Shown here one piece after another: positions 9,679 through 18,673 of a stretch of 64,000 nucleotides of DNA. Both the position numbers and the translations under genes were made by a program. Numbering within the stretch: the first letter of the stretch is position 1; every line of letters begins with the position of its first letter. Source of the DNA: Hymenopus coronatus (Eukaryota > Arthropoda > Insecta > Mantodea > Hymenopodidae); contig CM060899.1 in assembly GCA_030762935.1 (NCBI GenBank), positions 13,809,001 to 13,873,000 on the forward strand, read 5' to 3'. The notes beneath the pieces were generated by a model. The model ran no database searches. It had not been told where the DNA came from and worked only from the letters and a program-made list of their open reading frames with translations.

Positions 9679-11950
9679 CTAAGATAATACTGGTCAAAAG
9701 TGATAATGTTAAATAACTCATTTCTGCTGATTCTTATATATTTGCATCTGCCAAAACTAAAACAAAAGTTACAAATGTTCCATCACCCACCAATTTTTGT
9801 AATATTAAAAAAACTGTTATTGAGATTTTATTAGCATACGGCGGTGAATGTGCAGATTAAAAGAAAGTTGTTTTATTTGATAAAGTCAACAAATGACATA
9901 CTTAATTTAGGCGATTGTTGTCTGCGACTTAGGGAATGATAATGTCCAACAATGAACCTCTCCTCACAAAACGATGATTTTCCCGCCCAGGTAAATGTTA
10001 ACTGCTACAGCAGACAAGGAAGGTTTGTTGCAGGTAGAAACTGTCCTGCATAGTTGCCAAAGGAGCAAAAGCTTTGTTTATAGAAATAAGCTAATCCTGT
10101 GAGTTATCAGTTGCAGATTAACAAGTGTAGTATTTCTAATAGTGTGTTTCTTAAGCATTGGAAATTAGGAGGATAATATCTCGCAAATGTGTAAAGGACA
10201 AAGACAATTTTTGAGCTCCTTGTGGTGAGCTCACTTTAAAAGCGCAGAGGCGAAATTTGACTCCTCGAATTAAAAGAGCTTATGAGCGTTATTTTGACAA
10301 TAAAATAGATGAGAATAAGTTTTGGGCTCCGGAAATCCGTTTTGCCAAATGTGTAACACTTTTAACCGTTTTATTAAAAGGATCCCGTCATATCTGCTCT
10401 TCTGCTTGATAAATATATCTGGAATAAGTTCCAAGTCCAAACATACTGTTAAACATCCATCTTTGGAATCAGAAATTCGACCATGTTTCATGGACCTGGC
10501 CTTCCCATACCAGACGACAGTAATGAGACTGGAGATTTTGAAAGTGTTGATAGCGAATTATAACAAAGTGACTCAGATTTTGTAGAATCAGTTACCGTAA
10601 ACGAGCCGCACTTATTAATTCAGGAGCATCTAAATTATTTGGTTCGTGACCTCGAGTTAGCTAAAAGTAAAACTGAGTTTCCTGCTTCAAGATTGAAAGG
10701 CTGGCACCTCCTGCATAATTGCAAAAAAAAAAAAGTTATTTTCCTCAGCGCCAAAAGGAATTTGAGCATTTATTTTCTAAACAGGAGGACCTAGTTTTCT
10801 TTAATGATGTCGATTCTTTATTGGAGTTCTTTGGTGTTCATCACAAGCCTGATGATTTGCGTTTGTTCATTGACTCCTCGAAAACAAGCTTGAAAGGTGT
10901 CCTGCTACATAATGGAAACAAGTTTCCATCCATTCCTATAGCACATATAGTTCATATGAAGGAGAGTTACGTGAACATTCAACTCTTGCTATCCAATATC
11001 CGATATGACTACTCATGGCAGATATGTGCAGATTTTAAAGTGATAGTATCTTACCTGGATTACAACTTGGTTATACAACATTTTGTTGTTTCTTGTGCAT
11101 GTGGGATAGCAGAAACAAAAGAAATCATGATGTTAAAAAAAATTAGCCAAAGAGAGAGTCATTCAACCCAGGACAGGCAAGTGCTGTTCATTAACCTCTT
11201 GTAAGTGCTCACAAAATCTTACTGCCTCCTTTACGCATCAAACTAGGTTTGTTTAAGAACTTTGTGAAAGCAATGGGTCGTGATGGGAGTGCATTTCTCT
11301 TTCTGAAAACTAAGTGTCTAAAGATCAGTGAAGCGAAACTAAAAGAGGGAATATTTCTTGGCCCTCAAATTAGAGAACTTATGAAAGATTCGCAGTTTGA
11401 AAGCCTTTTGATTTTGCAAGAACGAGCTGCATGGTTCTCTTACAAAAACATTGTCATAAACTTTCTAGGAAGCCATAGGTCTGAACATTACACAGAGCTT
11501 GTCAGTGAGATGACTGAGAACTACAGGATCTTGGGATGTAATATATCTTTGAAAATAGACATGTTGGACTCCCATCTTGGATTCTTTCCTGAGAACCTCG
11601 GCGCAATCGGCGACGAACATGGCGAGCGTTTCCATCAGGAAATTGCTGAAATAGAAAGAAGCTACCAGGGTAAATGGACTTCAAATATATTGGCACACTA
11701 CTTTTGGACACAAGAGAGATGTTCCTCAAGCAAAATACAGTCGAAAATCTACTTCACATTCATTTTAGGCACAAAAAAGCTTTTCTAGCTAAGCTGTTAC
11801 ACATAGTAACTGTATAATTACTAGGAATCTTATTAATGCAATCACCCAGAAACTATGGTTGATGTAAAAGTTCTGCAAAAGCATTTGTAGAAGTCAGTAA
11901 GAATCACCCTTTATACTTCTTTTAACATTAAACATCTTAAATTGTGCTGA
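9679..11950 (+). mobile_element. Element X: 2.27 kb insertion carrying an uncharacterised arthropod-type gene
   Basis: I-1 ORF2 stops abruptly at 9678 and resumes at about 11955 (AQVESQEFDFRSGNFEDYNR), so 9679-11950 is an insertion. CTAG occurs at both edges (9675-9678 and 11951-11954) and may be a 4-bp TSD, though the next bases differ (C versus T). No clear terminal inverted repeat is visible; AATGTTAAA appears near both ends in opposite orientation (within about 20-35 nt). The only content is the pseudogene at 10170-11788. The transposition class is unknown. Confidence 0.6.
10170..11788 (+). pseudogene. Uncharacterised arthropod-type protein (GERFHQ family), broken
   Basis: I recognise the wording from many unnamed arthropod proteins but know no function. 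In order: CVKDKDNF-stop-APCGELTL (a Cys motif, one Cys codon now TGA 10212-10214); PRIKRAYERYFDNKI and KFWAPEIRFAKC; NISGISSKSKHTVKHPSLES; LNYLVRDLELAKSK with ASRLKGWHLLHN; RQKEFEHLFSKQEDLVFFND; LRLFIDSSKTSLKGVLLHNG; ESYVNIQLLL; CADFKVI; LKEGIFLGPQIRELM; and, near the C-terminus, ISLKIDMLDSHLGFFPENLG followed by DEHGERFHQEIAEIERSY and YQGKWTSNILAHYFWTQ. The coding path changes frame several times; the two longest open stretches are 10719-11204 and 11249-11788. A conserved HGERFHQ plus Asp/Glu-rich blocks could suggest a nuclease-like fold, but that is speculation. Confidence 0.65.
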
Positions 11951-12177
11951 CTAGTGCAATCATTCCCCAAAGTTCTTTCAGTTAAGGCTCAGGTCGAATC
12001 CCAAGAGTTTGACTTCCGCTCCGGAAACTTTGAGGACTACAATCGCTTTTTCACCATGGCGGAGCTGGACAATGCACTCTCATTTTCGCGAAATTGCCAT
12101 GTCCGGATGTAATCCACGTCAAAATGTTGCAACATCTCTCACCTGAAGGTAAGACCTTCCTACTCGAGGTATATAAT
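11951..12177 (+). pseudogene. I-1 ORF2 part 2: linker before the RT
   Basis: Reads VKAQVESQEFDFRSGNFEDY, FFTMAELDNALSFSRN, then after a frame change IHVKMLQHLSPEGKTFLL and EVYN, ending at the hAT insertion. This is the block just upstream of the RT in I-clade ORF2. Confidence 0.75.
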
Positions 12178-13251
12178 GGCAGCTCGTGGATTAAAAATTT
12201 AGGTGTTCACAAAATCAGCAACTTACCACCGCCGCAGCCGCTGCAGTTACTATTACCGCCGTCGCCGCAACATGAAAACCAGTAATATTAGAAACAGTTA
12301 TAGCGCCTAATAACAAGAATTATAAATTTGTTACACAAATCGTCACCTACCCAGTATTGTAAACATGTTGAATTTCTTAGTCTCCGAGAATTAACAGCAC
12401 TATGAGGTGGTGAAGGAATGAAGTCCTTTGTGAAGAATGACATTTACAGTGAATAATATTTACATTGTTTAAATTACGCAATTAACACCAAATTTAGTAG
12501 TACAGAAATTCCACGCGCCGCTTTTCAAATGTGAAAACTTTTCTATCACTTGGTGGTTAAAGTCTTTTATAGTGTTGACCAGTTTCTTCTCAATAGCAAG
12601 TATTGCCAGTCCACAAAGTCGGTCTTCAGTCATCGTATTCCTAGTAAAGGTTTTATTCTTTTTATTGTGAAAAAGCATATTTCTGGTTCTGATGTAGTCA
12701 TGGCCGTAGTGACAACAATCTTCAGTAGCTCGGTTAGTTGCGGAAAATTATCTTCGTTGATACTGTTTTCTGTTATGAACTACTTAACTTTCTCTCTTAA
12801 AATTAACTCTCGCATAAAATGCAAATTACTAACAAAAATAGCGCGTCTCACAAAGACTGCAGTTGCACTTCCGGATAGTTTCAACTAAATCTCAAAGACA
12901 GCAGCACCTCCCACTGATAAACAGAACCCTGGAGGTGTTAATGAGAACGAATGTGCACGGTCGCACTGTGCTCATTTCTGGCTGTAAAATTCCGAGCTAT
13001 TTTGTTATCCGCGCAAGCGCATAGCTGTTAAACGTTAGTTATACGCTAGCACAAGAGGCCCGTGCTACAAGCGTTGTTGTCACATATGCAGGTTCTCGGC
13101 TGTGTTCAATCTGAAGAAGAGTAGAGCGCGGTATATTTAAACAAGTGGCACCGGAGAGCACATTTCATTAAATTATTCCTGAAAGAGAAAACGGAGATCC
13201 ACTATGAAATATTGGAGGTTCACGAGCTCTTATATACAGCAGCCGCCGCTG
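12178..13251 (-). mobile_element. hAT-type DNA element remnant with 8-bp TSD
   Basis: Flanked by TATATAAT (12170-12177 and 13252-13259; the match extends one base, GTATATAAT, if the edge is moved). Removing it joins EVYN directly to the next I-1 codons, confirming an insertion. An 8-bp TSD and a hAT C-terminal domain inside fit the hAT superfamily. Terminal repeats are weak: CAGC at 12180 and at the inverted right end. It is internally deleted, so non-autonomous. Confidence 0.75.
12469..12890 (-). pseudogene. hAT transposase C-terminal (dimerisation) fragment
   Basis: On the minus strand, FPQLTELLKIVVTTAMTTSE then ICFFTIKRIKPLL, then after a frameshift near 12655 TRNTMTEDRLCGLAILAIEK and VIEKFSHLK. 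This is the wording of the hAT dimerisation region (the ML-S-AER-FS block and the DRL-GLA-L-I block). The catalytic RNase-H-like part and BED finger are missing, so it cannot encode an active transposase. The remainder of the insertion shows no further coding sequence. Confidence 0.7.
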
Positions 13252-15378
13252 TATATAATTGTGTCTGAGTTGATGCTACTTTTCCAATTCGATTGCGGGA
13301 GGCTACTTCACACCTTTTCTGAAATCTGGACAGAACAGTCAACTCCTTCCAGTTACCGTCCTATTTTCCTCACCAGTTTCGTATGCAAGGTGATGGAACG
13401 AATGATCAATGGATGGTTAGTGTGGTGGCTGGAATCTCACAATCTTCTGACTAACATCTAGTGTGGTTTTTGACGATGTCATTCACCAACTAACCACCTT
13501 GTCTCGCTATCAACTGGGACAATGGACGGGTTTCTTAAAAACAGCCAAACAGTAGGTATATTTTTTTTTGACCTCGAGAAGGCCTATGATACGTGTTGGC
13601 GGTCGGGGTATTACGTTCTCTCCACAAATGGAACTTTCGTAGACGCCTACCATTGTTCACTCAGGAGTTTATGCGGGACCTCGTTTTCCGAGTACGGTTG
13701 GCTCGATTTTTTCCAACATTTTATTCAAGAGAACGCAGGGCTCGGTAATAAGCGTGACGCTGTGATTAATTCTATATCGCAATGTGTTCCCCCAGGTGTC
13801 TCATCCTGTTTATTCGTGGGCGATTTTGCTATCTTCTGTACTTCTCAGCGTACACTGTTTTTGGAAGGCGGTTTCCAGCGGTGTTTGGACAATCTCTATG
13901 GTTGGAGCTCGAAATACGGCTTTCGTTTCTCACCTAAGAAGACAGTCTGCGTTAATATTTGGCGCCATAGGTGGCGAAGGGCACTTACTCTTCAACTCGG
14001 GCCAAATTTAATTCCCTTCGCAGATGAGGTGAGATTCCTAGGGTTGGTATTCGATCGGAAACTATGCTGATCACCACATATAGCACTGCTTAAATCACGG
14101 TGTGACAATTTTCTTAATATGTTACGCACACTGAGTGACAAATCTTCTGGAGTAGATCAGTACTGCTGCTTTATCTGATCCAAGTTACACTATGGATGAA
14201 TTGCTTATTCTTCTGACACGGCCACCTTGTTGAGAAGATTAGGAACAGTCCATAACTGGGGCATCTGTTCTGCTATTGGGGTTTTTCCATCCAGCCCAGG
14301 TGTTAGCCCCTACGCCGAATTTGTAGAACCCCCTCTGCGATGTTGGCGTGATGTCCTGATAGCCAATTATGGCTGTGGGCTTAAATATCTGCCTTCGCAT
14401 CCCTTCAACCTTTTATTCTCTCCATAGAGCTGGACATCCGTTATCGAAACCTCTTACATAGTCCCAGGCCTGCCGGATTTAGTTTCCGAGAACTGCTTCG
14501 GAAACACGATATTGATATACCTAGGATATTTCTCAGGGGCAGAGGGTGTACGCCCCTTGGTTACGTGTTTCAGCCCATGTAGCTATTGGGATGATGACAT
14601 ACAGGAAATCTACGATGCATATCTCTAGTATCTGTCCGGTTGTATTTTGTTTTTTTGTTGTTTTGGGTGCGGCGTTTAAGGATTTTTATCACTGTACAGT
14701 GATCGCCTTTTTATCTTGTTGGATGTGCCTTTGTTCGTGGTAGCGAGCCTTTTACCTTCAGTTTTCATAGTGGAACATCCACATATACTGCAGAGCTGTA
14801 CGCCATATACCAAGCAATGCCTTATGTATTGCTGGCGACGTTTGCTATGAGTGAATCCCTTGGTGCACTTTAGAGCATTCGTGAACGGTATCGTTATCGT
14901 TCAGCTTATTCAGGATGCCCTGCAAATGCTGCACTTCGGGGGTTAATGTGGAGTTTGCTACTCTTCCTTGTGAGACATGAAGACATGAAGATTGTAGGCT
15001 TGTTGTTCAGAGGGCTATATTCCTGCTGGCATGATGAGTGGTCAGCGCTCCGCGGCGACAAGCTCAGAGGAATGAAGGAACTTTCATTAAACTGGGTGAC
15101 CTCCTCTCGCGTATCTCGTCTAGAGGAGGTTATTTTAGCACGCTTGCGTATTGGCCATTGCTTTTTTACCCACAGCTATCTGCTTCAGGGGGAACCGGGT
15201 CCCGCCTGTACGCTGTGTAGAAAGCATTGTCCGTCATATGTTGCAGGCGTGTGATAGTTTGGTGCATATTCGCGCCTCCCCGCAGCTGCCGATGTCTCTT
15301 GGGGAGGTCCTGGCGGATTCCATAGCTGTGGAACGAGTTTTTAATTTTTATCAGCTGTGGCTTAAATTCACGATTTAG
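13252..15378 (+). pseudogene. I-1 ORF2 part 3: reverse transcriptase, RNase H and C-terminus
   Basis: RT blocks: SYRPIFLTSFVCKVMERMIN, ESHNLLTNI, GIFFFDLEKAYDTCWR, ISQCVPPGVSS and FVGDFAIFC where the catalytic YxDD would be (both acidic positions not intact). Then WSSKYGFRFSPKKTVCVN, LIPFADEVRFLGLVFDRKL, LRRLGTVHNWGIC and PPLRCWRDVLIANYGCGL. RNase H remains around 14770-14960 (TAELYAIYQAMPYVL in one frame). The C-terminal region reads LRGDKLRGMKELSLNWVTSS, ARLRIGHCFFTHSYL and CTLCRKH, ending VERVFNFYQLWLKFTI at 15378. Many stops and frame changes. Confidence 0.82.
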
Positions 15379-15766
15379 TTTTTACATTTAGCTTTATCCT
15401 GTATGTCACCGGCATGACGTGATAGCTAGTGTTTTCAACTTTTTAACTCTAGTGAATTTTAGCCAAGCGACTTTAACTTACGTTTTAACTTGTTAGTCTC
15501 CTTGTTTTTAACAGTTTTTAGTCTTCTACCCGCCTTGTGCTATGGGTAGTTCTATTTTGACTAGCTTTTATGTCACCTGTGGCGTCTATTTTTATGCTCA
15601 CTTTGATTTTATTTACGTTCCACAGCTGCTGGCAGTGTTTTAACAAGCTTTTTATTGTTTTTAAGTTTGAGTGTGTGAGCCTAGTGCCTTGATTTTTAAC
15701 TCGTTGTTGTTTGGGAGCTAATAACCGCTGTAGTTGACCGCCCCATAACCTTACTACTCACTCACT
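15379..15766 (+). other. 3' UTR of I-1
   Basis: T-rich non-coding tail with a GC hairpin near its end (GAGCTAATAACCGCTGTAGT, then GACCGCCCC), closing with TTACTACTCACTCACT. A 39-bp piece at 30740-30778 matches this end. Confidence 0.7.
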
Positions 15767-15832
15767 CACAAATCTCACATGCGGTCGCTTCGGATCCAAC
15801 CCGGGCCGCGCATTAAACACTACCAAAATTTA
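15767..15832. mobile_element. SINE-A (-) head part, then SINE-A (+) tail remnant
   Basis: 15767-15812 is the minus-strand continuation of the SINE split at 6689; on the minus strand it has the B-box-like GGGTTGGATCC and GATTTGTG. The A-box is missing, so that SINE was 5'-truncated. 15813-15832 (TTAAACACTACCAAAA) is the end of the plus-strand SINE tail begun at 6485. Confidence 0.65.
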
Positions 15833-16800
15833 GATACTTGTTGCTCAACTTGTCTATATCTTCACTTAATTTGTTAAATAGACTTTGGTTACAGAACTCT
15901 GAGCCACAAGGTGGAGTATATGTAACCGCCACTCCCATTATATTTCTTTCATCTAGAAACACTTGAATCATTAACCACAACATGTACTTATCACTCCTCT
16001 CATGATCCATTTTCATTTTTAAACAATTATCTTTCCTTAAGAAGACCCCTGTTCCACTTTATGCTCCACCTTTCACTCTTTCTGTCATTGCCGTATTTCT
16101 GTAGTAATGAAAGGCACTCCAGCACCACCTAATTCCACACCCATGTGTCTACTACCGCAATAATGTCCGCAAAAAAACCCGTCAGTTCTGCAATTTTTCG
16201 ATTACTCAATTTCCCCCATAAACCCTCAACATTTCAGCACAACAGACACATGGCTTTACCCCATACCGATCCTTTCCTTTCAAATCAGATATTAAATTTC
16301 CTCTACTTCTGGTAACTTTTTTCCCCCAGCTTCTCCTCCCTGTTGTCTCTCCTCTTCGTTTTTCATTACACTTTCACCTGGCGTTGACAGTATGCTCAGA
16401 CCCTGCTGAAATCCTGCTGTAGCACCTTTTGCCTCCTCGAATATTCATTCAAATGGGCGGGCGGCACAACGCGTCTCGTGATCGATGCCATCTTTTCCGT
16501 TTCGTTACTCTGACGTATTTGACTTCTCCCCTCTCTGCCACCAACATCCTCATGAACTACGTCACTAGATCCTCCTATCTGGTCCCTTCAAGCTGCGTGC
16601 TCCACTGTCACGAAGTGCTGACCCGCTTCCTGCCTTTTTCCGTTTATCCACAATTTCAGTCCCCTCAAAAAGCCTTCTTTCCCAGCTCCCTTGCTTTTCT
16701 CATTGCCACCAAAAGTACATTTCTTAATTCCCCTTCTTTCTTTCCATAATCTTGCTGAAAGAAAATTTAGTTTTTATGTATTTTTCACCAAGATTATTGT
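15833..16800 (-). pseudogene. LINE-Z, 5' half: ORF1 remnant and start of endonuclease
   Basis: Minus-strand reading from high to low coordinates: an ORF1-like stretch (16750-16400; for example ITRRVVPPAHLNEYSRRQKV), then NVEGLWGKLSNRKIAELTG, FFADIIAVVDTWVWN, GAGVPFITTEI, LRKDNCLKMKMDHERSDKYM, MGVAVTYTPPCGSEF and LSEDIDKLSNKYLNF at 15836. These are the N-terminal motifs of an APE endonuclease. The next codons of the domain are found at 6484, in the same orientation, so the two halves were one element. Its 5' end is not defined. Confidence 0.65.
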
Positions 16801-17221
16801 TTTTCATGTATTTAAAGTTTATCGTTGCCAATTTCACTAATATCGGTAAATTTTCAGCCTTTCTTTCGATTCGGAAGGAATCTATTCATCAGTTTATATA
16901 AGTAATGAACATCAATAATAGCTACTGTAGAATTTATAGAAATAATGCTATCAGCTTATACAAGGTTTGAGCATTTTCACGTCTGTGAAAATCTGTGCAA
17001 TTTTTTTTATATTGCAATTGTGATTGTTGCGCACATACAAATGGATACATGTTCTTCTGGAAGCTTCTTTGATGTTCTGGCTGTACGTTGTTAAGTTGAC
17101 CGAGTTTGGAATACTGTGTGCAATACGTGGTTTTGAAATGTCCAGTGACGTAATGAACACATAAAAGGGGCAACAAAATCCTTCCAAGTGTGTACTATTT
17201 GGCAGGAATACATTGCATGCA
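16801..17221 (+). promoter_or_regulatory. Putative gypsy LTR, promoter part
   Basis: AT-rich, no coding sense. ACATAAAAGGGG at 17160-17171 resembles a TATA box. With AATAAA at about 17576 and the gag leader downstream, this can be the U3 of a gypsy LTR. The second LTR is not in the window, so the left edge cannot be set. Confidence 0.3.
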
Positions 17222-17463
17222 GCGCTGGCCGCGCATGACCGAGTGGCTAGATCACTCGCTTCTTACCTGGGTGGTCCGGGTTCGATCCCAAGCAACCGCA
17301 CGTGGGATTTGTGGTGGACAAATTGGCACAGAGGCGGGTTTTTTCCGGATTCTCTGATTTCCCACGCCACCACATTCCACTGGTGCTCCATCTTCATGTA
17401 TAATCAGTGTCATCGCCTGTAGTGCCATGGTAGTAAAAGCAGGCGTCAAACACTATAAAAATC
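17222..17463 (+). mobile_element. SINE-A, near full length
   Basis: tRNA-derived head with A-box-like TGACCGAGTGGC and a good B-box GGTTCGATCCC, then a tRNA-unrelated body, ending AGTAAAAGCAGGCGTCAAAC and ACTATAAAA. About 240 bp. An imperfect 10-bp direct repeat may flank it (GCAGCGCTGG and GCAGCAGTGG). It lies inside the putative gypsy LTR. Confidence 0.75.
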
Positions 17464-17651
17464 GCGCGCAGCAGTGGGTGAAATGTATCACCACCGCTAG
17501 AATGTTGAAAGGAGACTGTAATGCTGAATGGTTATAAAACAGTCATTTGAGTCAAGGTTGTGATCTGTTTGTGGAAAATAAAGAGTTGCAGAATAAGAGA
17601 ATTTTTCTTGTACTGGTGCTGGGAACCGAAATTCACGCCACAATAGAGGAG
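17464..17651 (+). other. Putative gypsy LTR end, polyA signal and primer binding site
   Basis: AATAAA near 17576 and TGGTGCTGGGAACCGAA at 17614-17630, just before the gag leader. TGG at the start is typical of a tRNA primer binding site. Low certainty without the second LTR. Confidence 0.3.
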
Positions 17652-18265
17652 ATCATATAAGATTTACTTGAAGAAATAAAGAAAATGTAAACTGACCGGA
17701 TGAAATAAACATGGAAAAGATTGAATCCCAAATGAAGAAGAAGAATGTAGTATGGAGAATCTGAAGAAGATATTGAATAAAATCGATGGACAGATCGCCA
17801 ATATGAAAGAGGGCATAGAAGAACTTGTTAGAAAATTTAAGATCCTTGAGCAAGTCAAAGAAGGCTTCGGTGAACGACTTAAAGTCCTAGAGGGAACATT
17901 CAACACAAGAGCAAAGGAACTGAGCATGATAATGGAAAAGCTGCCAGATGGAAAACTGTAAGACATGAAAGCTGAGACCACCCCGCGCTATACATCTGCA
18001 TGCATCAATCAAGCCACCCCTGTTCCATGCAACATCCACCTTCGAAGTCTTCTACCCACTGTATACCGCCGCAGCCATCCACAAACTATGCTAAGGAGAA
18101 GAGGAAGCCGCACAACTGATAGCAAATACTGAATGCAATTCCGATGTCGGCGATGTGCTAAGACGTCTGAGAGGCGCTCGAGAACCAATTTTGGATCCAT
18201 TGTCTGGCTGCAGCCTTACCACAGTCAGCATAAAGCTGCAGCATTCAAGGGAGACAATGCAGGAG
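17652..18265 (+). pseudogene. Ty3/gypsy gag, N-terminal part, interrupted by Jockey B
   Basis: A coiled-coil-like start (MENLKKILNKIDGQIANMK, 17752 onward), then gag wording with frame changes: FHATSTFEVFYPLYTAAAIH, EEEAAQLIA, DVLRRLRGAREP and LQHSRETMQE. It stops at 18265 and resumes at 23419. Gag builds the particle of LTR retrotransposons. The copy is decayed. Confidence 0.65.
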
Positions 18266-18673
18266 GCAGTTTTTCACGCATTCAAGCAGACGCAACGCAT
18301 TAAGACTGTCGTTTCAGGCAGGTTCCAACGCAGACGCAGGCAGCTTCAGAAGCATCAACATCTCACCCCCACCTGATGTCCGACGCTTCAGTCGACCGCC
18401 AGCAACCGAGCGAACAGCAACAGCGCCACAACAGCCACGCACACGCAAATTGTATTTATTAATACATCCAGCGGTCAGCTCATCTACATTATACCGGCAA
18501 CGGGCGACCAATAAGGCCACAGCCAACGCCCTCCGGGCGGTTTTAGGCGCACACAGGTGTCCGGCCCGCTATTGGTCACGCTGTATAGCACCCGTTACTG
18601 GAGGTAAGAGGTACAGCCAGTTGTTTTTAAGCATCGCTGCACCCTCGGGTGCAGTGAATCATGCCCACGCTTA
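18266..18673 (+). other. 5' UTR of Jockey B, with a 74-codon upstream ORF
   Basis: GC-rich leader. An ATG-initiated upstream frame (18450-18674, starting MYLLIHPAVSS) ends in TAA whose last base is the A of the ORF1 ATG (TAATG, 18672-18676). This may be chance or a reinitiation device. Jockey-type elements have internal promoters starting at their first base. Confidence 0.55.

Larger units (their letters stand above)
6690..15766 (+). mobile_element. I-1: I-clade non-LTR retrotransposon with two elements nested inside
   Basis: A full-length unit of 9077 nt, about 5.7 kb once the insertions at 9679-11950 and 12178-13251 are removed. It has a 5' UTR, gag-like ORF1, and ORF2 with endonuclease, RT, RNase H and a Cys-rich tail. 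The RNase H domain and the wording of ORF2 (for example VPWWTDECRNAIRARR, VWDKLRRVAGK, ANTLGNTFAKMSS) place it in the I clade. It is flanked by a 12-bp TSD, CACAAATCTCAC (6678-6689 and 15767-15778). The 3' end is TTACTACTCACTCACT rather than poly-A. Confidence 0.85.
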
